Positions 15,955 to 23,016 of a DNA stretch of 34,400 bases are shown here, piece after piece (positions within the stretch are counted from its first letter, which is position 1; every line of letters starts with the position of its first letter). The translations under genes and the position numbers were made by a program. Source of the stretch: Litorivivens sp047622145 (lineage in GTDB: Bacteria; Pseudomonadota; Gammaproteobacteria; Pseudomonadales; Spongiibacteraceae); contig JBLHMO010000012.1 of the NCBI GenBank assembly GCA_047622145.1, forward strand, positions 1 through 34,400, written 5' to 3'. The notes under the pieces were generated by a model. The model saw only the letters and a list, made by a program, of their open reading frames with translations. It was not told the DNA's origin and searched no databases.

Positions 15955-16278
15955 AACTACTTCCCTGACAGCCGTCAGCCAAAATAGTTTAGGCGACGGC
16001 CACGCAAAACGGTGGTGGCAGAATAATTAGTGGTTGGAAACAGTGCCGGCTTCCAACTTGGGTACCGCACAAGCTCTAAAAACTCGAACCGACTGAAACG
16101 GCAAAGATACTATCGGTGCTGGACCGTCGCTTAGGGTACCATCCCCGCGGTTATTTTCGAAGCTGAGCGATAGACAACCAACGACGTGATTTTTTGCGGA
16201 CTGCTCGATTAAGCACATACACTCAAAACAAAACTCAGCAGCCCGCAGGACCACACCCGCAAGCACAATTCCCCGAAC
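15955..16278. other. 324-base gap between eda and the dehydrogenase; one doubtful 79-residue frame
   Basis: The only long frame is on the minus strand at 16027-16266, starting with GTG (MLAGVVLRAAEFCFECMCL as written) and ending GTVSNH. It has the same orientation as its neighbours and follows eda within 12 bases. It has no family features I recognise, no ribosome-binding site and a scattered cysteine content. It may be the remnant of a gene lost from the operon, or simply spacer. I do not call it a gene. Confidence 0.35.
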
Positions 16279-16905
16279 TTAGTACGCTCTATTCCCACCA
16301 TATAGTGACGTTAGTTCAGCGAGCAAATCAGAATGGCGCGACTTTATAGCCTTCAGGCTTGGCACGACCCAGCTGCCTCCTACACAAGGTACATTACTAA
16401 GTTCGAGATAGTCGGCCATGTTTACCGCGCTAACACCGCCCGTAGGACAGAAGCTAACCTCGGGAAATGGGCCCGCAAAGGCTTTCAAGACATTGAGTCC
16501 GCCGACGGCAGATGCAGGAAACAATTTCATGTTGGAAAAGCCAGCCGCTTGCGCCTGCATTATTTCCGACGCGCTCGCCACACCGGGGATATAAGGGTAG
16601 TCAGTGGGCAAGTTTTGTAACAAATCCGGCAGGAATCCGGGGCTAAGCGCAAAGTCTGCTTTGTTGAGCGCAGTATGCAATTGCTCTTTCGTGTTGACTG
16701 TCCCAACGCCTATGATCGCCCTCCGCATCACTTTTCTGAAGATCGCGACGTACTCCCAAGCATCTGGGGTACGAAGCGTTATTTCAATGGCTGGAACACC
16801 TGCTTCGGCGTACAGGTCAGCGCAGGCCTCAGCGTGTCGTACTGACGCGAAATTTGCCACCGGCATAACTGGCGACGCTATACGTAAGACATCTATGGCC
16901 TTCAC
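16279..16905 (-). CDS. eda: 2-keto-3-deoxy-6-phosphogluconate (KDPG) aldolase
   Basis: This 208-residue TIM-barrel enzyme splits KDPG into pyruvate and glyceraldehyde-3-phosphate. The Schiff-base lysine is Lys127 in NMKLFPASAVGG, the catalytic glutamate is Glu41 and the substrate arginine Arg45 in AIEITLRTPDAW. The phosphate-binding SFCPTGGVSAVN and CVGGSWVVP loops are intact. It starts with GTG, with AAGG just upstream. It follows the TonB receptor by 42 bases, so it is probably in the same transcript. It supplies the last step of the route whose earlier steps (ManD, KdgK) are encoded more than 12 kb away in the second block. Confidence 0.95.
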   Translation of the reverse strand: MKAIDVLRIASPVMPVANFASVRHAEACADLYAEAGVPAIEITLRTPDAWEYVAIFRKVMRRAIIGVGTVNTKEQLHTALNKADFALSPGFLPDLLQNLPTDYPYIPGVASASEIMQAQAAGFSNMKLFPASAVGGLNVLKAFAGPFPEVSFCPTGGVSAVNMADYLELSNVPCVGGSWVVPSLKAIKSRHSDLLAELTSLYGGNRAY

Positions 16906-16947
16906 TACACCTTACTCACGGCGGGATAGTGATACATCCGCATCTCA

Positions 16948-19269
16948 CTAATCATCAAAACTGTACTTGAAGTTCAATCCATAGGTTCTAGGCGCAACTT
17001 GCATGGTCTGAAACAAGTAGCCCTCTAGTCCTAAGCCTACGGGTAGAAGGAAAATATCTTTCTTATCTTCCAAATGTTGAACGTAGGCATCGATAGTCCA
17101 GCGCTCACTGGCACTGCGCCACACCATGTGGATATCGGTTTTGGTATAGGATTCGATTTGGTAGCGAGGGTGATTGGTCGCAAAGCTATAGTAGTCGTCG
17201 GTATAGGTGACCCTTACAGAGGGCTCCAATGATCCATAGCCGCTCATATAATGAGAGTAGCTCAGCAGTGCGGAGGCGCTAAGCGGCGGTGCATTGGGTA
17301 AGTCTTTACCGGAAAGATCTTGCTCACCGCGCTTTCCTTCGCACGCCGCATCAGTCCTGTGTTGGGGGAAAGCGGGATCAGTCGTACAGTATTCGCCAAA
17401 GCCAGTTTCAGAGTAGGCCAGCGCCAAGGACGTAAACCAGTTCTCGTCCACCTGCCAAAGCACTTCCGTCTCCAAGCCCCAAAGAGACGCTGACGCCGCA
17501 TTTTCGGTGCGAGTGAGGTCAGGCTCGCGAATCAGCACTTGTAGGTCTGTGTAATCGTAGCTGTATAGCGCGCTATTAATTCTCAAGGCACCCTCAAGAA
17601 AAGTATTCTTTGCGCCCAGCTCGATTGCATTCAGAATCTCGGGGGCAACTACGTTTAGTTGATTATCTGCCGTTTGAATGGCACCGGCCTTATAGCCTTT
17701 AGCCGACTTCAAGTAGATCATATGGTCATCATTGATAAACCATTTAACGCCCATCTCCCAGGTTGGCTCGCGGAAGCTGATATCGCCCGCGTTTTCTTCT
17801 CTGGCGTTGCTAAACGCTACGGGATTGTTCTCGGGAATATAGATATCGCGGAGTTCTATTTTATCAATTTCGTCATAATCAAAGTTAATGCGGTAGCCAC
17901 CAAAAAGACGAATATCCGATTCAATGTCAAATAACTGACCAAGGTCTGCAGAAAAGTTGCTAAAAGCAGCATAGCTCTCTGTTAGACGAGTGCGCGCTTC
18001 ACTGGAAATTTCGGCTCGCGCACTTAATTTCACACTAGGGACGAAAGGCAAGGGAGTGCCGGTAACGGTTTCTTGGGAAATTGGAACTACAGCCGTGATA
18101 GTGGTCGGATGGTCCTCAATAAAGAACTCTGTCCAAAACAAACCGAACATCCATTCAAAGCCACTGTCGTTCTGTGAACTGAAACGTAGCTCCGCGTTTT
18201 TTGTGTATCGTTCCTTTTCGCCGTTGAGTTTTACAATATCAACTTCACTACCGTCGAGATCAACGATTTGCCTCCCTTCGCTAATATTTTTTCCAATAAG
18301 AAAATCGACATCGAGCGGGCCTAACAATGGCAGATCGATCAGAGACCATGTCGCATCAAAATCAAGTCGCTGTGTTCTATCCCAACCTGGGCGGCCGCCA
18401 TTGGTTTGATCCACATTCGCGTTTAGCCTATCCGCGCGCTGAGGTGGTCGCTCCCCCCCCAGGTCTTCGTAAATGCCACTTGTTCTGGTCTCTTCGTCAG
18501 GTCGACCATAGACGTATTGACTGTCACGAAACCAATGCATATAACGCAGCCCCAAGCGAAGATTGTCGCTAGGCTGAGAACTTAAATAGCCACGCCACAA
18601 CCATTCGTCCTTGCTACCTCCATCCCCGGACCCATCGGTATAGGCATTATCGGTATAACCATCACGCTGGTGCGATACAAAGGCCCAGCGAGAGTTCAGC
18701 CGATCATCGTCCAGCAAAGGAATGTTAACAACACCGCGGAGACGTTGTTCGCTGTAGCTCCCTACCGTAGCATCAAGGTTAAATCCGAACTCACTGTTAG
18801 GCTTTCGCCATTTTGAATTGATAGTACCGCCTGTCGCATTGCGACCGAAAACCGTACCTGCAGGGCCCCGCGTGATCTCGACCGCTTCCAAATCAAGAAG
18901 CGGCCATCCCGTAGCGTTGGGCAAGAAAAAGCCGTTCTCATGAATTGCAACGGCGCTTGCGAAAGCGTCGCTACCGTCTGTGCGACCGATGCCCCGGATG
19001 GAGACATTGGATTCGGATTGCTGCACCATTCCCGGTGTGACGTCCGCAAGATCGAAGAAACTAACAATATTACTTCTTTCAATAACATCACCACTTAAAG
19101 CAGTAACCGCGCTACTGACGTCCTGGATTGATTCGGAACGTTTGTTCGCGGTCACAATAACTTCTTCTATAACGCGAGAGCGCTGGCGTTCATCCTGTGA
19201 CTGAGCCAAAAGAGGACTACTTTGCAGCAGCACAGAAAAAACAAGTAATGGAACGACGAACTTAATCAC
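16948..19269 (-). CDS. TonB-dependent outer-membrane receptor
   Basis: This 773-residue protein has a signal peptide (LLQSSPLLAQ), a TonB-box-like EEVIVTA (about 35-41), the plug domain (SVSSAVTAL-type start, VSIRGIGRTDGSD, LLDLEAVEITRGPAGTVFGR) and a large barrel. It ends NFKYSFDD, with two Asp after the usual terminal aromatic. It would import a large substrate such as an oligosaccharide or glycoside. The start is GTG, supported by GGAG six bases upstream. Its promoter region (19270-19443) carries one copy of the 26-base element found before the dehydrogenase/ThuA pair, which marks it as part of the same regulon. It heads the downstream part of block A (receptor, eda, dehydrogenase, DUF1080, ThuA). 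Confidence 0.93.
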   Translation of the reverse strand: MIKFVVPLLVFSVLLQSSPLLAQSQDERQRSRVIEEVIVTANKRSESIQDVSSAVTALSGDVIERSNIVSFFDLADVTPGMVQQSESNVSIRGIGRTDGSDAFASAVAIHENGFFLPNATGWPLLDLEAVEITRGPAGTVFGRNATGGTINSKWRKPNSEFGFNLDATVGSYSEQRLRGVVNIPLLDDDRLNSRWAFVSHQRDGYTDNAYTDGSGDGGSKDEWLWRGYLSSQPSDNLRLGLRYMHWFRDSQYVYGRPDEETRTSGIYEDLGGERPPQRADRLNANVDQTNGGRPGWDRTQRLDFDATWSLIDLPLLGPLDVDFLIGKNISEGRQIVDLDGSEVDIVKLNGEKERYTKNAELRFSSQNDSGFEWMFGLFWTEFFIEDHPTTITAVVPISQETVTGTPLPFVPSVKLSARAEISSEARTRLTESYAAFSNFSADLGQLFDIESDIRLFGGYRINFDYDEIDKIELRDIYIPENNPVAFSNAREENAGDISFREPTWEMGVKWFINDDHMIYLKSAKGYKAGAIQTADNQLNVVAPEILNAIELGAKNTFLEGALRINSALYSYDYTDLQVLIREPDLTRTENAASASLWGLETEVLWQVDENWFTSLALAYSETGFGEYCTTDPAFPQHRTDAACEGKRGEQDLSGKDLPNAPPLSASALLSYSHYMSGYGSLEPSVRVTYTDDYYSFATNHPRYQIESYTKTDIHMVWRSASERWTIDAYVQHLEDKKDIFLLPVGLGLEGYLFQTMQVAPRTYGLNFKYSFDD

Positions 19270-19335
19270 AGAGAACTCCGAGCTTATTAATTAATGCCAG
19301 TGGCGTCTGACGATGCTCATAGCAGACAAGCCTAG

Positions 19336-19365
19336 CCATATTGGCCTGACCACCTGTCCAATATG
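19336..19365. promoter_or_regulatory. GntR-type operator before the TonB receptor
   Basis: The core ATTGGCCTGACCACCT lies within a 26-base element at 19336-19361 that is identical, on the other strand, at 25979-26004. It contains a TGGyCtGACCA dyad like FadR/PdhR-type GntR sites. Here it is also enclosed by a perfect 8-bp inverted repeat, CATATTGG (19337-19344) and CCAATATG (19358-19365). It sits 67 bases upstream of the receptor start. The FadR-type regulator at 33673 is the natural candidate to bind it. Confidence 0.75.
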
Positions 19366-19443
19366 ATTAACAAAGCTTAATGGTTTCGGTGAATACAATG
19401 CTGTGGATGGAGAGGCGACTTGCGTCCAAGCGCCAGGGCAGTT

Positions 19444-20535
19444 TCAGTGTCGGAGGCTATCCGCCAGCTGCTGAGCTTTCATACTCAATTCCGCCGCTTT
19501 GAAACAGTGGGCCTGAGTCATTGCGACTTCAGTTCGGCCCAAGCAATCGAGAATCAGTTGACCGAAAAACGGAAAGCCGGACTGCGCCAAACACTCCTTC
19601 TCGTCCACGCTTTTTCCATCAACTTTAATAAGCAAAGACGACGGCGCTTTGCGCGCCGGGTCGAGATATTTACGAAGTTCCAAAGTACCCTGAGTGCCTA
19701 CAATAAAAGTTCTGCCATCACCCCACGTGGGAAGACCTTCCGGCGTAAACCAATCAACGCGGCTGTAAAATGACGCACCGTTATCCCCGACAAGTGAAAA
19801 CTCGCCAAAATCTTCCAGTTCGGGATAGTCGGGGTTATGGAAATTTTCAACGCGCGCAAAATTGATAGTCGCGTCTGCGCATTTGGCGTAAGTCAGAAAC
19901 TGCTCCACTTGATGGGAGCCGATGTCCGTGAGAATGCCGCCGTAGCATGTCTTGCTGAAAAACCAGTCTGGCCTTGTTGTTGGCGCAAGGCGGTGCGGCG
20001 CCAGATTAACGACTTGCAAGACACGACCCACAGCGCCTTGGGCAATTAATTCCCCAGCCATCCACGCCGCGTCGTTGTGCAAGCGCTCGGCATAATAGGC
20101 CAGATATTTTTGCCCCGTATCGGCAACCACCTGCTTTACCTCCGCCAATTGTTCCAAGGTGGTAAACGGTGATTTGTCGCTGAAGTAATCTTTACCAGCC
20201 TTTAGAACCTGAATCCCAATATCAGCGCGTCGATTCGGAATTGCCGCTGATGCAACCAGCTTTATTGATGGGTCGTCCAAAATTTCGGCAAAGTGGTTCA
20301 CCGCCTTAGCATTCGGAAAACGATCCAAAAACCACTTCAGGCGTTCTGGGTTCGGCTCGTACACTTTAGTGAGTTCGGCACCAGCGTCACACAGCCCATT
20401 GCACTGGCCCACTATATGGCCATGATCCAGATATGCAGCCGCAAACTGAAATTCACCGGGCTTAACCACCGGTTCGATGTCGGCAGAAGGCGCGTAGCTT
20501 GAACCATCTTTAATATTACTCACCTCAGGCTCCAC
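19444..20535 (-). CDS. Gfo/Idh/MocA-family oxidoreductase (GHG variant)
   Basis: This 363-residue protein has a Rossmann domain lacking the classic GxGxxG; the loop reads YLDHGHIVGQCNGLCDAGAE (about 35-54). The catalytic-lysine region is SDKSPFTTLEQL (Lys121) in place of EKP. The second half has the Gfo/Idh C-terminal sheet with GGILTDIGSHQVEQFL and VGTQGTLELRKYLDP. I recognise this LDHGHI...DK(A/S)PFTTLEQL type as a recurring Gfo/Idh subfamily in sugar loci; its reaction is not established to my knowledge. It has no export signal, so it would be cytoplasmic. The GTG start lies inside the end of the transporter gene (11-base overlap); an in-frame GTG at 20523 is an alternative. Confidence 0.87.
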   Translation of the reverse strand: MEPEVSNIKDGSSYAPSADIEPVVKPGEFQFAAAYLDHGHIVGQCNGLCDAGAELTKVYEPNPERLKWFLDRFPNAKAVNHFAEILDDPSIKLVASAAIPNRRADIGIQVLKAGKDYFSDKSPFTTLEQLAEVKQVVADTGQKYLAYYAERLHNDAAWMAGELIAQGAVGRVLQVVNLAPHRLAPTTRPDWFFSKTCYGGILTDIGSHQVEQFLTYAKCADATINFARVENFHNPDYPELEDFGEFSLVGDNGASFYSRVDWFTPEGLPTWGDGRTFIVGTQGTLELRKYLDPARKAPSSLLIKVDGKSVDEKECLAQSGFPFFGQLILDCLGRTEVAMTQAHCFKAAELSMKAQQLADSLRH

Positions 20536-21877
20536 TCAATTTTACAAAGGTGGTGTAAATAACGCTGGCCAGCACTGTGGCAATACATAGGATCATGGCC
20601 ATATTGAATATAAATCTTCTGCTACCGACGGGCATATCACTACCAAGATAGGCGCGGTTATTATTTAGCAGTAGCCAACCCACATAGGCAATTGGCAATA
20701 GAAAGCCGCAGATAGCAGACGTTGGGAGAATGACATACGGCCCCATGCTCGACCAAAAAAACACACCCAACACGGCTGGGGTTGGTAACAACAGTGCCCA
20801 TTGATACTTCCGTGATTGATGCTCCCAGCCAAACAACTCGGCGGCGGCCGACCCACAGCAAAGCATATGCATCACCAATGAACCTGCGGCCATACCCAAA
20901 ATACCCAAGCTGAATATCAGCCGCGAAGCGACTTCGCTAATACCGGCTTCTGCAAACAAGCCGGTGGCCATTTCAGGGCTCAAACGGCCGCTCACAGTAA
21001 CTTCGCCACCGTAAAGAACACCGGCCGCAGCGATCGACATCAAACCGGTCACCAGTAAATACGGCACCACCAGACCTATCACGATATCGTAGCGCGCTAG
21101 CTCCCGATGCGACCGGCCCCAATGTCGGTTTAACAGCGTATAGCCGTATACAAATGTCATATTGATGCCAACCGCGGTTCCAAGTGCCGCCATGACGGTG
21201 GTAAGTCCGGCACTATCACTGGGCAAACTAGAGGGTATATAACCCCGCAGTACCGCGCCCCAATCAATTTGTCCTCGCATGCTAGATTCAACCACCACCC
21301 ATGCAAAACAGCCTACGATCATCAGCGACAGAAATTTTACGGAATTCTCAAAGAGAAAGACGGTGCGGCCGCCCTTACCATAATGCCAGGCCGTAGTGGC
21401 ACACACCGCCCACACAATGACTGCGAGAACAAAGAGGTAAAGCTCTCTCCCCAACCCACCCTCAGCTTTCAAGTCAAAGCCTGTGGAGACGCTGATCAAC
21501 TCTTCGAACATCCCCGCGCTCAGTGGGTAGTGAGAAAAGCCCCAAATAATACTCGATAGCAGTGCTGAAACTGCCCACAGCCACGCTAGCGAGGGATGCA
21601 CATGATCGCGGAAGGCTTGAAACGGTTTCTTACCGGTAGACAACGTTTGATGCGAAAGTGAAAACAGCATGATGCAACCGATTAGCATCGATACCGGCTG
21701 CACCCAAAGCAGTTCGTATCCGTACACTGCGCCGATGGTCAGCGAAGTAATGGCTGAACCACCGCCCAGCGTCATTGCACCCTGCAGCCAACCGGGGCCG
21801 CTCAGTTTTAGGTACTGCCAAGCCCGTGAGTTAACAGGTCGTTGTGCAATATCTTCCAGCAGCTGAACTTCGTTCAT
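20525..21877 (-). CDS. Nramp-fold (LeuT-like) membrane transporter without canonical metal motifs
   Basis: This 450-residue protein has about 11-12 membrane helices. The start LSGPGWLQGAMTLGGGSA (26-43) aligns with Nramp helix 1 and QPVSMLIGCIMLFSLSHQTL with helix 2. True Nramp metal transporters carry DPGN in helix 1 and MPH in helix 6. Here the first is GPGW and the second position, around residues 235-247, reads GINMTFVYGYTLL, so the Asp/Asn/Met/His metal ligands are missing. It is probably an inner-membrane transporter of an organic substrate, perhaps the oxidised sugar, powered by H+ or Na+; that is inference from context. Its ATG overlaps the upstream Gfo/Idh stop (ATGA), showing translational coupling. 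Confidence 0.82.
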   Translation of the reverse strand: MNEVQLLEDIAQRPVNSRAWQYLKLSGPGWLQGAMTLGGGSAITSLTIGAVYGYELLWVQPVSMLIGCIMLFSLSHQTLSTGKKPFQAFRDHVHPSLAWLWAVSALLSSIIWGFSHYPLSAGMFEELISVSTGFDLKAEGGLGRELYLFVLAVIVWAVCATTAWHYGKGGRTVFLFENSVKFLSLMIVGCFAWVVVESSMRGQIDWGAVLRGYIPSSLPSDSAGLTTVMAALGTAVGINMTFVYGYTLLNRHWGRSHRELARYDIVIGLVVPYLLVTGLMSIAAAGVLYGGEVTVSGRLSPEMATGLFAEAGISEVASRLIFSLGILGMAAGSLVMHMLCCGSAAAELFGWEHQSRKYQWALLLPTPAVLGVFFWSSMGPYVILPTSAICGFLLPIAYVGWLLLNNNRAYLGSDMPVGSRRFIFNMAMILCIATVLASVIYTTFVKLSGA

Positions 21878-23016
21878 CGGTAACTTTTGTCCATATCAAT
21901 TTTCACTTGGATGTCCTGCTTTTTGCGCAATGAAGAGCCGCTAATTTTAGCGTCGAGTAGGTTTTGGTAAGCCGCTGAATCCGGCGGGCACGCTACGGAT
22001 TCACCTTGCCAGTGCGACATCAAAATAGCGTTAGCCAAACCTAAAGATTTCAAGCCTTCTTCGGCTGGCGCGATCAAAGGCTCGTCGCGCTTAATAGCGC
22101 TGACAAAATTATTGAGAATATCGGCATGCTGATTAACCGGCGTGTCGTCCGGAGTAATATCCAGTACAATTACTCCAGGCTGGCCGAACATATCGCGTGT
22201 TTCTCGGCAGAAGGCTGAGGTAGCCGGCGTATTCTTGTGTAGGTGCAGGCGCTTGCCGTCGTAGGTCAGGCTCGCTTTATCACCCACTATTTCCAGCCGG
22301 TTGAAGCCCGGCGATTCACCGGTTGAGCCGACAAATGTACCGCTGGCGCCGTTGGCATAGTTGAAGTACGCCGTTGCTTCGTCCTCGACCTCGATAGAGT
22401 GATACTTGCCCATGCTGCAAAAGCCGCGCACGGTCTCTGGCAGTCCGCACAACCACTGAAAGATATCGAGATTGTGAATGCACTGATTCACTAGTAAACC
22501 ACCGCCTTCACCTTTCCACGTTGCGCGCCAATCGCTAACCGAAAAATACACCTCGGGTCGAAACCAGTTAGTCATGGTCCAGTGGGTGCGCTTAATTTCA
22601 CCCAGCTCATCACTCTCGATCAGTGCCTTCATCTTTTTAAACACGGGCGCGCAGCGCTGATTCAGCATCAACGCAAATATCTGCCCTGGCTGTTTTGCGG
22701 CAATCAGCATTTCTGCCTCGGCATTGCTAAGGGCCAAGGGCTTTTCCATCAACAGATGCAGGCCTGCCTTTAATACGGCTAGACCCATCTCCTTGTGATA
22801 AAGAGTCGGAGAAGCGACAAGCACTGCGTCGCATTGACCGCTGCTGATCATGGCCTCGTAATCACTGAAGTGTGTGGCGCCCTCTGGCAAATCATCCGGC
22901 AGCGTGCGTGAGCAGACCGCACTGACAACGCAGTCTGTAACGGCGCCACACTGAACATTCTGAATATGCTGACGAGCGATGTTACCCAGCCCGATAACGC
23001 CCAGCCGCACCGTCAT
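21874..23016 (-). CDS. Gfo/Idh/MocA-family NAD(P)-dependent oxidoreductase
   Basis: This 380-residue protein has a classic Rossmann motif GVIGLGNIARQH (6-17) and the catalytic EKPLAL (Lys92 in EKP, 91-93). A GGGLLVNQCIHNLDIFQWL segment carries the His/Asp pair expected near the active site of sugar dehydrogenases in this family. No signal peptide is present, so it acts in the cytoplasm on a sugar or keto-sugar. Both ends overlap neighbours by ATGA: its ATG with the stop of the 927-residue dehydrogenase, its TGA with the start of the transporter. This is strong evidence for one operon. The second Gfo/Idh gene in the block is of a different subtype, so they probably catalyse different steps. 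Confidence 0.92.
   Translation of the reverse strand: MTVRLGVIGLGNIARQHIQNVQCGAVTDCVVSAVCSRTLPDDLPEGATHFSDYEAMISSGQCDAVLVASPTLYHKEMGLAVLKAGLHLLMEKPLALSNAEAEMLIAAKQPGQIFALMLNQRCAPVFKKMKALIESDELGEIKRTHWTMTNWFRPEVYFSVSDWRATWKGEGGGLLVNQCIHNLDIFQWLCGLPETVRGFCSMGKYHSIEVEDEATAYFNYANGASGTFVGSTGESPGFNRLEIVGDKASLTYDGKRLHLHKNTPATSAFCRETRDMFGQPGVIVLDITPDDTPVNQHADILNNFVSAIKRDEPLIAPAEEGLKSLGLANAILMSHWQGESVACPPDSAAYQNLLDAKISGSSLRKKQDIQVKIDMDKSYR

Noticed and set aside
20525..21877. Ordinary Mn2+/Fe2+ Nramp importer
   Set aside because: The fold is Nramp-like, but the helix 1 and helix 6 metal-ligand motifs are missing and the operon context is sugar metabolism.
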